Shown here: in pieces, positions 55,337-63,316 of the stretch
Layout: each line of letters begins with the position of its first letter
How positions within the stretch are numbered: the first letter of the stretch is position 1
Source of the DNA: an uncultured Rhizobiaceae bacterium
GTDB lineage: Bacteria > Pseudomonadota > Alphaproteobacteria > Rhizobiales > Rhizobiaceae
NCBI GenBank assembly: GCA_951813045.1
Contig: CATOTF010000002.1
Span: 2,914,001 to 2,978,000, forward strand
DNA: 64,000 nucleotides
Direction: 5' to 3'
Made by a program: the position numbers and the translations under genes
Notes under the pieces: model-generated
Databases searched by the model: none
Told to the model about the DNA's origin: nothing
The model's input: the letters and a program-made list of their open reading frames with translations, nothing else

Positions 55337-55576
55337 ATGAGCACGAAACCCATCAACGAAGTGGTGATTTCCATGTTAGCAGACAGGGGCAAACCGGCAG
55401 AAATTGACTCAAATGAGGCGATTTTTACCAGCGGACTTCTCGATTCCCTTGCCGCAACAGAACTGATGATGGCGCTGGAAAGCGAATATGGTGTTGATCT
55501 TGCAGACGCCGATTTTGACATCTCGCAACTGGACACAATTGCGGAGCTGGAAACGCTCGTATCTGCGGCTGCATAA
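55337..55576 (+). CDS. Acyl/aminoacyl carrier protein
   Basis: A 79-residue phosphopantetheine carrier. The attachment serine is Ser37 in TSGLLDSLAATELMMALE, followed by the helices ESEYGVDLADADFD and TIAELETLV. ATG at 55337 behind AGGAACG. As third gene of the cassette it should accept the residue activated by the DltA-like enzyme, as DltC does. It differs from housekeeping AcpP in sequence and position. Confidence 0.87.
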   Translation: MSTKPINEVVISMLADRGKPAEIDSNEAIFTSGLLDSLAATELMMALESEYGVDLADADFDISQLDTIAELETLVSAAA

Positions 55577-55677
55577 ACAACCTATTTTTATTGACGCTTC
55601 TCTCGGGCTTTCGACGAACGAATGCCCGATAGATGGGCAAAATTTAATAATCTTATCCCTCGCAATTAGCTGGATCT

Positions 55678-55812
55678 GCACCTATAGGTAAGTGGCGCGG
55701 GCTGCGCGGTTAGTGTGATCATCATCCTCGGGCCTTACCGATTCTAAAGGGAGCTGTCCCTGTTCTTGCCCGTGGGCTTGGACACACGGCGCCCACCTAC
55801 ACTGTAGGTTCC
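55678..55812 (+). ncRNA. ssrS: 6S RNA
   Basis: Regulates RNA polymerase by mimicking an open promoter. The terminal stem pairs GGTAAGTGGCGC (about 55687-55698) with GCGCCCACCTAC (about 55789-55800), and outer bases CCTA with TAGG. Between them are the conserved GGGCCTTACCG and AAGGGAGCTGTCCC elements flanking the central bubble. The position 63 bases before fau is the classical one. A possible terminator (GCAC/GTGC stem then T run) follows near 55830-55860. Ends are approximate. Confidence 0.88.
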
Positions 55813-55874
55813 AGGATCGATAAAAACTCGCACGGCTTGTGCGGCTCGCCGCCTCTTTTTGATCAAGATTTGCG

Positions 55875-56471
55875 ATGCCATCAATCACCGACCAAAAATC
55901 CGCATTGCGCAGAGAAATTTTGCAAAAACGCGATGCCATGGATGAGGCTTCACGGATTGAGAAATCCCTTACAGCATGTGACAACGCAGATACGGTATCA
56001 CAGCTAACTCCTGAAAACTTTGTGCCGGGAACAATTGTAGCCGGATTTAATCCTATCCGCTCAGAAATTGACCCTCGCCCTTTAATGGCGAACCTCGCCA
56101 CAATGGGAGCCAGGCTTTGCCTTCCCGTGGTCGTTGACAAAACCACCATAGAATTTCGCGAACTGGTGCGCGGTGCACCAATGGTCAGCACTGGATTTGG
56201 AACATTCGGCCCCGATGAAACTGCGCAGGTGTTGGAGCCATCAATAATCCTGACGCCTTTAAGTGTTTTTGACAGAAAAGGTGGGCGCATCGGATATGGT
56301 GGCGGTTATTATGACCGAGTAGTCGAGTATTTAATAACGAAAGGTAAACCACCCATACTCATTGGTCTGGCTTTTTTTATTCAAGAGATACATATTGTAC
56401 CAATGGAAGCGCATGATCGTTTTCTTGATGGGATACTTACAGAAGAAGAATTCATCAAAATTAATAAATAA
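55875..56471 (+). CDS. fau: 5-formyltetrahydrofolate cyclo-ligase
   Basis: Converts 5-formyl-THF to methenyl-THF with ATP. 198 residues: a basic N-terminal QKSALRREILQKRDAMDEAS, GFNPIRSEIDPRPLM, and the signature DRKGGRIGYGGGYYDRVVEYL in two parts. Directly downstream of 6S RNA, a widely conserved pairing. The YmdB-like gene follows 59 bases later. Confidence 0.95.
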   Translation: MPSITDQKSALRREILQKRDAMDEASRIEKSLTACDNADTVSQLTPENFVPGTIVAGFNPIRSEIDPRPLMANLATMGARLCLPVVVDKTTIEFRELVRGAPMVSTGFGTFGPDETAQVLEPSIILTPLSVFDRKGGRIGYGGGYYDRVVEYLITKGKPPILIGLAFFIQEIHIVPMEAHDRFLDGILTEEEFIKINK

Positions 56472-56530
56472 CAATCTACGACTCTTAACTATTAAACGAC
56501 CTGAATTTTAGGCCTATAGGTTACCATATT

Positions 56531-57349
56531 ATGCGTATATTATTTTTAGGGGATATGGTCGGGAAAACCGGCCGCACAGCAGTATACAATAAGCTAAGCG
56601 ATATTCGGTCACGCTTAAAAACAGATTTTGTTATTGTAAATGGTGAGAACTCCGCGCAAGGGTTTGGTATAACCCGCAAAATTCTCCACGAAACCCTTGA
56701 AGCAGGTGCCGATGTTGTCACCAGCGGCAACCACGCATTTGACCAGAAAGAAACCCTCTCCTGGGCCGGCGAAGAAGAGCGTTTTATCCGCCCCGCAAAT
56801 TTTCCCAAAGGCACAGCCGGGCGTGGGAGCAATCTTGTTGAAGCCAGTAATGGTGCACGTGTTCTCGTTGCCAACATTATGGGCCGCGTCTTCATGCACC
56901 CCGAGTTGGACGATCCATTCAAGGCAGTTGAAGATGAGCTAGCCGCATGCCCCCTGGGCGAAGCGGCAGACGCAATCGTGCTCGATTTCCATGCGGAAGC
57001 GACCAGTGAAAGCCAGTGTTTTGGCCATTTCGTTGACGGCCGTGTCAGTTTGGTTGTTGGCACCCACACCCATATTCCCACTGCTGATCACCAGATATTA
57101 TCCGGCGGAACAGCCTATATGAGCGATGCGGGAATGTGTGGCGATTACGATTCATCCCTTGGTATGGACAAGGAAGAACCGCTCAATCGCTTCATCACCA
57201 AAGTAAATAAAACCCGCATGGAGCCGGCCACGGGGCCAGCCACCGTTTGTGGCGTTTTGGTGGTAACCGATGATAAAACCGGGTTAGCCTCGGGTGTAGG
57301 ACCCCTGCGAACCGGCGGAAAATTGAGCGAAATCTGGCCAAAGATCTGA
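56531..57349 (+). CDS. YmdB-like metallophosphoesterase (TIGR00282)
   Basis: A 272-residue metallophosphoesterase of the TIGR00282/YmdB family, some of whose members hydrolyse 2',3'-cyclic nucleotides. Metal ligands appear in LFLGDMVGKTGR, VNGENSAQGFG, TSGNHAFDQKE, LDFHAEATSE and VVGTHTHIPTAD. ATG start at 56531. In many alphaproteobacteria it follows fau, as here. Confidence 0.93.
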   Translation: MRILFLGDMVGKTGRTAVYNKLSDIRSRLKTDFVIVNGENSAQGFGITRKILHETLEAGADVVTSGNHAFDQKETLSWAGEEERFIRPANFPKGTAGRGSNLVEASNGARVLVANIMGRVFMHPELDDPFKAVEDELAACPLGEAADAIVLDFHAEATSESQCFGHFVDGRVSLVVGTHTHIPTADHQILSGGTAYMSDAGMCGDYDSSLGMDKEEPLNRFITKVNKTRMEPATGPATVCGVLVVTDDKTGLASGVGPLRTGGKLSEIWPKI

Positions 57350-57372
57350 CACCGGTTTTCGGCTATCAGCGG

Positions 57373-58491
57373 CTATGGAATTGTTCTTTCCACAAACCAC
57401 CATGCGCCCATGGCGGCAATGGCAAGCGACGCTGGCGCAACTATTCGGGCGTGATACCAGCTTTTCTTCATAGCCAATCCAACAGCCAAAAAAGCCAAAG
57501 CTATAATTGCCAATTGGCCGAATTCCACACCGATATTAAACGCGACAAGCCCAAGAACAAAATCCGAGCGCGGCAGCCCGATTTCGATTAAAATTCCAGC
57601 AAAACCCAATCCGTGTAGCAGACCAAACGCAAATACAATGATCGGCCGCCAGACCTGTAGCTTACGAGTCATCAGATTTTCAACCGCGACATAGACGATC
57701 GACAGGGCTATCAAAGGTTCCACGATCGAGGGCGAAACTTTCACGACTCCATAAAGCCCAAGCGCCAAGGTTACCGAATGGGCAAGCGTGAACGCGGTAA
57801 CCTGCACCAGCAGCGGTTTCCACCGGGTGCTCAGCAGGAACAATCCCAACACAAACAATATGTGATCTAGCCCTTTGGGGAGAATATGTGTGAAGCCCAC
57901 CACAACATAAGTACCGACCTTTACAAAAAAGCTTTGGCGCTGTGCCAATCCAATTTCACGCGGTTCGCCCACAAGACCCGCATAGAAGAACTGCGCATCA
58001 AGTTCCTGACCGGGGCGCTCCACACGCAGGACACTGGCCCCGTATCTTTGCGGGTAAGCCCAGGAATACGAGTTAGTGCCAGTCGGTATGCTGCCGGAAA
58101 GGTGAACTTTGGATTCACGGGCAAGGCTAATATCCCCGACTTCCGGAATATCAACATTAGTGACTTCGGCAGCCGCATGTTGCCCTTCGAAGAACAAGCC
58201 AAATTCAGCAGTGAATTCTTCGGAGAATCCACCAAACTGTTTTTTCAACTCTTTAGGTGGCAAGCTCCGCAATTCATTATAAAGTTGAGCCGTTGGCGCA
58301 TCGTCGGTGTCTTCATGTTGCGGCCCTATCTTTGCGATCAAGGCCTCAAGGTTCACCTCAAACACAATCTCGAAACTTTGTTCTTGCGTAAATGTAAGCG
58401 TCGTGATGGCAGGAACGTTCTCGTGCGCTTTGACGGGTTGCCATATAAACAACAACATAAGGATACTTAGGAGTAAGCGCAGTTTATGCAT
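57373..58491 (-). CDS. HupE/UreJ-like membrane protein with periplasmic N-terminal domain
   Basis: A 372-residue protein. A signal peptide (LLLSILMLLFIWQPVKAHEN) and a soluble domain of about 160 residues are followed by about seven membrane helices with the HupE/UreJ_2 motifs VVVGFTHILPKGLDHILFVLG (two parts), FTLAHSVTLALGLYG, FGLLHGLGFAGILIEIGLP and FNIGVEFGQL. The His and Asp residues in these helices suggest a metal permease, usually for Ni, Co or Cu. It diverges from a DUF4198 gene, supporting a metal-uptake role. Metal not decidable. Confidence 0.85.
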   Translation of the reverse strand: MHKLRLLLSILMLLFIWQPVKAHENVPAITTLTFTQEQSFEIVFEVNLEALIAKIGPQHEDTDDAPTAQLYNELRSLPPKELKKQFGGFSEEFTAEFGLFFEGQHAAAEVTNVDIPEVGDISLARESKVHLSGSIPTGTNSYSWAYPQRYGASVLRVERPGQELDAQFFYAGLVGEPREIGLAQRQSFFVKVGTYVVVGFTHILPKGLDHILFVLGLFLLSTRWKPLLVQVTAFTLAHSVTLALGLYGVVKVSPSIVEPLIALSIVYVAVENLMTRKLQVWRPIIVFAFGLLHGLGFAGILIEIGLPRSDFVLGLVAFNIGVEFGQLAIIALAFLAVGLAMKKSWYHARIVAPASLAIAAMGAWWFVERTIP

Positions 58492-58587
58492 CAATTCGGG
58501 TTCAATAAGCGGCCTAGATTAGCCATATTAACATGGCAAAGCCTACACGGTTGACGTGTCATTCCAACCGTAAATCAAGGAAATATA

Positions 58588-59397
58588 ATGCTGCGATTTC
58601 TTATCATGCTCCAGGTTATCGCGGCGGCGGCCTTCACACCTTCATTTGCCCATGAGTATTATCTGCTGCCCGACACTTTCAGCGTAAACCCGGGCACGAA
58701 GTTCAACGTCCGCCATAGGGTGGGTGAGAACTTCAAGGGCGCTGAAATGCCCTATATCAGCGCCTGGAACGTCCGCTCGGAAATCTGGGAAGGTGGTGAA
58801 AAGCGTAAGATAAAGGGGCGAGACGGGGACCGCCCGGCCTTGCAAATTGAATCGTCAACGGCAGGCCTGGCAACAATCGTGCATCAAAGCAACGTCGATT
58901 TCTTGACGTTCAAGACGTGGGAGAAATTCGAAAAATATACCAAATCCGAAGGAATTTCCCATGCATTGGCCCCGAGTGTCGAAGGCACCAAACCGAAAGT
59001 CGGATTAAGGGAGGCCTATACACGATATGCCAAAACGCTGGTGAATTTCGGTGGAACCACAAATGGGGCCGATACAGCGACCGGATTGAAAATTGAGTTG
59101 ATTGCCCTTTCACACCCCGGTGCTCTGACGGTTGACGAAAAAATGCCTGTCCAACTCCTTTACAATGGTAAAGCTATGTCGGGCGCGCTTGTCAAAATAT
59201 TCATAGGCGTCGATACCGAGCCCGTCCACCGGATTAAAACCGATCAGGAGGGGAAGGTTTATGTCCCTTATAGAGGGAAAGGACCTTACCTTCTCAACGC
59301 GGTCCATATGACAGAACCTCAAAGTAAAGAAGCGATCGACGGCAACGCCCATTGGGAAAGTTTCTGGGCCTCATTGACTTTCAAACGTACACAATAG
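58588..59397 (+). CDS. DUF4198 periplasmic protein (NikM-like)
   Basis: A 269-residue secreted protein with a signal peptide ending PSFAHEYYLLPD, so the mature form starts with a histidine, a pattern that can bind metal. The DUF4198 family is linked to nickel and cobalt uptake. Later blocks are HQSNVDFLTFKTWEKFEKY, AYTRYAKTLVNFG and YNGKAMSGALVKIFIGVDTE, ending in a beta domain. ATG with AAGG upstream. It diverges from the HupE/UreJ-like gene. Confidence 0.85.
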   Translation: MLRFLIMLQVIAAAAFTPSFAHEYYLLPDTFSVNPGTKFNVRHRVGENFKGAEMPYISAWNVRSEIWEGGEKRKIKGRDGDRPALQIESSTAGLATIVHQSNVDFLTFKTWEKFEKYTKSEGISHALAPSVEGTKPKVGLREAYTRYAKTLVNFGGTTNGADTATGLKIELIALSHPGALTVDEKMPVQLLYNGKAMSGALVKIFIGVDTEPVHRIKTDQEGKVYVPYRGKGPYLLNAVHMTEPQSKEAIDGNAHWESFWASLTFKRTQ

Positions 59398-59408
59398 AAA
59401 CGGCTAAA

Positions 59409-59861
59409 ATGCGCGTTGTCACTGCCCTCTTACTGTTACTTTCTGCCCTGTCCTTTGGCCTGGGAATAACCCTGCCGATTGTTCATTTTCAAAAGCTCTA
59501 TTTCTTCAATGAAACACCGTCTTTGATCGGACTATTCTTCGGCCTGTGGGATGAAGGAAGCTGGATCATTGCGGTAGCGGTATTATTATTCTCAATCCTG
59601 TTCCCGCTGACAAAATTATCAACCGTATTCGTCAGTACAATTGCGCCGGATAACAGATTGTCGCGGTCATCCCTGTCCCGCTGGACTGGTATTTTGTCCA
59701 AATGGTCAATGATGGACGTGCTGCTGGTCGCACTTGTAATATTTGCAGCAAAAACATCTGGAGTGGCCGACGCCTTCACTCAACCGGGGCTGTGGTTCTA
59801 TAGCATCAGTGCGATATCAGGGGCAGCGGCTGCCGGTATACTGAAACGCAACGCCGGTTAG
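59409..59861 (+). CDS. PqiA-like membrane protein
   Basis: A 150-residue protein with one PqiA-type module: four hydrophobic helices (VVTALLLLLSALSFGLGITL, IIAVAVLLFSILFPLTKL, MMDVLLVALVIFAAKTSGV, and LWFYSISAISGAAAAGI). Full PqiA has two modules and zinc-binding cysteines, absent here, so it is a single-module form. ATG at 59409, 11 bases after the DUF4198 stop, so probably cotranscribed. Function unknown. Confidence 0.75.
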   Translation: MRVVTALLLLLSALSFGLGITLPIVHFQKLYFFNETPSLIGLFFGLWDEGSWIIAVAVLLFSILFPLTKLSTVFVSTIAPDNRLSRSSLSRWTGILSKWSMMDVLLVALVIFAAKTSGVADAFTQPGLWFYSISAISGAAAAGILKRNAG

Positions 59862-59872
59862 CGCGACACGCA

Positions 59873-60166
59873 CTATGACGGCAGGCGGCGACCCGGTTCA
59901 AAACCCTCAAGGGTAATCATATGCGCGTCTTCTTCCGAGCGTGTGCGACGGCCGGACTTCGGCGGAATATCTTTTGCCGCATCATACTGGATCATCTTGT
60001 TGCGCAAGGTCCGCACAGAAATACCCAGAATATCAGCTGCCCAGGTTCTGTTTCCGCCACAACGGGACAACGTACACATAATCAAGTCGCGCTCAACATC
60101 ACCCAGTTTACGACCAACATGTGGTTCAATATCAAGCTGAGTGTTTATGCGTTTATCATGATTCAT
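59873..60166 (-). CDS. Standalone Fis-type helix-turn-helix protein
   Basis: A 97-residue DNA-binding protein with a Fis/NtrC-type C-terminal HTH: LGDVERDLIMCTLSRCGGNR followed by TWAADILGISVRTLRNKMIQY. No sigma-54 activation or receiver domain is present. The HTH wording recalls the DNA-binding end of flagellar regulators such as FlbD. It lies 213 bases from sciP on the same strand, so a link to the cell-cycle or flagellar program is possible but unproven. Confidence 0.8.
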   Translation of the reverse strand: MNHDKRINTQLDIEPHVGRKLGDVERDLIMCTLSRCGGNRTWAADILGISVRTLRNKMIQYDAAKDIPPKSGRRTRSEEDAHMITLEGFEPGRRLPS

Positions 60167-60284
60167 AGATTATTAGTCCCTGGATTTCCTGCCTTAAAAC
60201 TAAAATCTCGAAGAAGAGATCAGCTCTACAAATGACAATGACGATCTATGGTAAACTGTAGGTTAAGAGACGAATATAAAACGC

Positions 60285-60330
60285 AAAAAACCGCTTCGTC
60301 GGCGAATACGAACGCGGACGATGCGGTTTT
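60285..60330 (-). terminator. Rho-independent terminator after sciP
   Basis: AAAACCGCTTCGTC (60287-60300) pairs with GACGATGCGGTTTT (60317-60330) with one mismatch. On the minus strand the stem ends in six Ts. It lies 50-95 bases past the sciP stop. Confidence 0.85.
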
Positions 60331-60379
60331 GGCTTGCCAGCACTGCATGACATTCAGTTACGAATGCCATTGGCTCAGA

Positions 60380-60655
60380 TTAATGGCGATATTGCTGGAT
60401 ACGTGTCGTTCTAAGGCCTGCAAGACCGTGGTCGTCAATTGACGCCTGCCATGAAAGGAACTCTTCCACAGTCAACGTATATCGCTGGCACGCTTCTTCA
60501 AGGCTCAACAGTCCACCGCGAACAGCGGCAACCACTTCTGCCTTGCGGCGGATAACCCAGCGACGGGTTGATGTTGGCGGAAGATCCGCAATTGTCAGCG
60601 GACTTCCATCCGGGCCGATAACGTATTTCACCCTTGGGCGCATTTGCTCGGTCAT
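60380..60655 (-). CDS. sciP: CtrA inhibitor SciP (DUF1153)
   Basis: A 91-residue helix-turn-helix protein that in Caulobacter binds CtrA and DNA to silence CtrA targets. The family core is KYVIGPDGSPLTIADLPP, TRRWVIRRKAEVVAAVRGGL and EEACQRYTLTVEEFLSWQ, matching DUF1153. ATG at 60655. A near-consensus CtrA box is 63 bases upstream, and a terminator follows, so it is probably monocistronic. Confidence 0.93.
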   Translation of the reverse strand: MTEQMRPRVKYVIGPDGSPLTIADLPPTSTRRWVIRRKAEVVAAVRGGLLSLEEACQRYTLTVEEFLSWQASIDDHGLAGLRTTRIQQYRH

Positions 60656-60717
60656 ATTACTCTCTACTCAATACTAAACTTGTCAGACCAGACTGTCCCC
60701 AAATTACGCCACATGAC

Positions 60718-60732
60718 TTAAAATTTGCTGAA
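60718..60732. promoter_or_regulatory. Near-consensus CtrA box upstream of sciP
   Basis: TTAA-N7-TGAA, one base off the TTAA-N7-TTAA consensus, 63 bases before the sciP start. CtrA activates sciP in Caulobacter, so the placement is meaningful, but the mismatch makes it tentative. Confidence 0.4.
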
Positions 60733-60788
60733 GGCCGGGTTAGGGGTTTGGTAGGGTTTTACCCATGATTTCAAGGACGCATGCCGTT

Positions 60789-63122
60789 CTACGTCACCAA
60801 ATCCAATTCCAGAACCTCATCTGTAAACTCGATTTGCTCCATATCCCACATCAGATCGACTGAGCTATCAGTCCAGACTACATAGCCTGAACCATGGATA
60901 GTCTTGGCGACAGAGAAGTCAGACCGCGCGCCTTCAAAGCGGATTGTGTCATCGCCGTGCCCGCCAATATTATATTGTGTGCCAGCGCCATCAATGAACA
61001 GATCGTCCCCCGCGCTACCGACAACCCTATCTTGATTTCCGCCGGTATATTCCGGTTTCACCGCACCAAATTCAAACTGTATTTCCGCTTGATCATCAAC
61101 ACCCGCCAGCCACAACGAGCTATCGGCACCATCCGCGACCAATGTACCGGACGCGAAGCTTTGAACTGTAAGGTCTGTTTTCGCACTGACACCTGCAAAA
61201 CTTGAAAAATCGAGAACGTGTTGAACAACATCAAAGCCTTCGACAACATCGCGACCTTTTGAGAAGAGAATTCTGTCGGCTCCATCTCCGGCAACCATGT
61301 AATCATCACCTTCTCCACCGTCAAAAACGTCTGACCCCGCGTTGCCGATCAGGAAATCATTTCCCTTATCGCCAGACAGGTAATCGTCTCCGGTGCAACC
61401 ATGCAGTTGATCATTGCCGTCTCCACCATTCATTCGGTCGGAACTGTGTTTGCTGTACAGACTGTCCGCCCCCGCACCCCCGTGCATTTCGCTGCTGACT
61501 GTCCCGCCGATCAAGACGTCGTCGCCTTCCATCCCTAAAAGCATTGACGCCTTATCACCGGCAAAAAGAACATCATTGTCTATCGATCCAGCTACACGCG
61601 TAAATGATGTGAAAACATCATCCTGCATGGTCTCGATATCACTATTGCGTTCGATAATATCGGAAAGCGTCGTGCTGTTGATCGCCGCCAGTTCATCAGC
61701 AGTCAGACGACCTTCATACCAAAAGGCGTCCCCGTCCCGGATGCGGGTGAATTGATCAACCAGTACGGTCTGAAACAATTCGCCCAACATCGAGCCTTCG
61801 ACAGCATCCTCGGCCAGTCCACCGACAAAAACATCAATATCATCCACCGAACCAAAAACGGCTTCCAATCTCGTTTGAATAGTAAGATCGGACGTAATCT
61901 CGGCAAAACTCGTAACCCGCTCCAATCCATAGGCTTCGCGCGCGGTATTGTAATCGCTGAGACCATGGTCGCGCCCGCGCTGAATATTCAACGCCGCAAG
62001 GTCAAATCCGCCAGCGCCCGGAGGGCCAAACAGAAAGTTGCGCACGTCACCAATAATCTGCGTATCGACTTCCTCAGCAGTGCCAAAGCCTGCACCTCGA
62101 AGCACATCTTCAACGCCGCCTTCGCTTGCCAGCCTGTCAGGGCGGAAGAATGCGTTGAGCAGTTCCAGATTGCCGTGCACGCTTTCGCTTCCATCCTCGT
62201 TCAACCGGTGGACTTTGGAGGAAAGCATCGTATGGCCGAGACGAAATGCAGCTGTTGAAAATACATTGGCAATTTCCGGAGAAACATCCGAGCGATAACC
62301 GGAATAATCTTCAATAGCATCTTCGCCCAAGAGTTTTGGCAGGAATTCATTATAGGTGATCGCCTGCACTTCCGCTTCAACAATACGCTTGGCCTGTTGG
62401 TAGAGCTCTTCGCCAGTCCAACCCGGGTTGGTGACCTTAAGTTCGTCCACCAGACGGTTATGTTCACGCACAAACACGGTGTGCATGGATGTCAGGGCCA
62501 CATTTTCGTTGGCCCGTTCATCACCCGCCAGAAACAAACGTGCAGAAGTGGACGGCGCATTGGGAAGACCCGCCGTATTAAACGGCAGGAAATCACCGGC
62601 ACTTGTTAACATTTTCCCATCATCTCCGCGGATGGCAGCCGCGCGAATGGTGTCGGAACCGTAGATATTCGACGCGTCGACATAAGGCGTGATCACATTA
62701 ACCTGCTGGCGCGGGTTTCCCGCATCTGTCCCGGTGGTTGGATCAAATGTCGAGCGGGTAAAATCCATGGTACTGCTGCCGGTGCCAAACGGATCAAACA
62801 TCGGGTCCAGCATGGGGATCGGCATAGGTGCTTTATCGACAGGGTTAGCGCCACCAGGTGTCAGGGTAATATCATGGTCCAGAAACTGGCCCCAGACCCA
62901 CATAAAGTCACTGAATCCTTTTGAGTTTGGTGTGGAATCCACCTGCTCGAATATCTGATTGGAAACCTCACGGGCCATGAGCCTCGTTGACCCTGCCAGC
63001 GATGAGACACCGTCACCGTAGTCAACCGGGGTCTTGCGCAGTAATTGAGCGTGTGTCTGACCCAAATCGGGATCAAGCGGGTTATTATTGCTGCCATCAA
63101 TTGAACGAAATGCATTGGTCAT
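60789..63122 (-). CDS. Animal-type haem peroxidase with RTX calcium repeats
   Basis: A 777-residue protein of the animal haem peroxidase (peroxinectin-like) superfamily. The distal histidine is His83 in WVWGQFLDHDITLTP; the proximal histidine lies near residue 290 in AAFRLGHTMLSSKVH; and QRGRDHGLSDYNTAREAYG lies near 380-398. Residues about 540-630 contain RTX nonapeptide-like repeats (GGAGADSL, GGDGNDQL, GDKGNDFL, GGEGDDYM), a sign of type I secretion and calcium-driven folding outside the cell. No Sec signal peptide. ATG at 63122. No type I secretion genes are adjacent. Confidence 0.92.
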   Translation of the reverse strand: MTNAFRSIDGSNNNPLDPDLGQTHAQLLRKTPVDYGDGVSSLAGSTRLMAREVSNQIFEQVDSTPNSKGFSDFMWVWGQFLDHDITLTPGGANPVDKAPMPIPMLDPMFDPFGTGSSTMDFTRSTFDPTTGTDAGNPRQQVNVITPYVDASNIYGSDTIRAAAIRGDDGKMLTSAGDFLPFNTAGLPNAPSTSARLFLAGDERANENVALTSMHTVFVREHNRLVDELKVTNPGWTGEELYQQAKRIVEAEVQAITYNEFLPKLLGEDAIEDYSGYRSDVSPEIANVFSTAAFRLGHTMLSSKVHRLNEDGSESVHGNLELLNAFFRPDRLASEGGVEDVLRGAGFGTAEEVDTQIIGDVRNFLFGPPGAGGFDLAALNIQRGRDHGLSDYNTAREAYGLERVTSFAEITSDLTIQTRLEAVFGSVDDIDVFVGGLAEDAVEGSMLGELFQTVLVDQFTRIRDGDAFWYEGRLTADELAAINSTTLSDIIERNSDIETMQDDVFTSFTRVAGSIDNDVLFAGDKASMLLGMEGDDVLIGGTVSSEMHGGAGADSLYSKHSSDRMNGGDGNDQLHGCTGDDYLSGDKGNDFLIGNAGSDVFDGGEGDDYMVAGDGADRILFSKGRDVVEGFDVVQHVLDFSSFAGVSAKTDLTVQSFASGTLVADGADSSLWLAGVDDQAEIQFEFGAVKPEYTGGNQDRVVGSAGDDLFIDGAGTQYNIGGHGDDTIRFEGARSDFSVAKTIHGSGYVVWTDSSVDLMWDMEQIEFTDEVLELDLVT

Positions 63123-63316
63123 CTGAAATCCGTCTTTCGCTGTGCCAATTTGAAACAACTGGCAAAATAAAAAATCCCCCTACCCTTGGAAAAGCAAGAC
63201 GTGTGCCAGAATTCAGTATTTGGGAACATTGTGATGGGATTTGACGAGAATTGAAGGGATTCCACCGTCCAACCTGCTATTCTCGCCGCGTCTTTGAAGG
63301 AACAGGCAGAATCACT

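Noticed and set aside
57886-58470. Long antisense frame opposite the HupE/UreJ-like gene
   Set aside because: The opposite strand has a clear signal peptide and membrane motifs; this frame has none and lacks a ribosome site.
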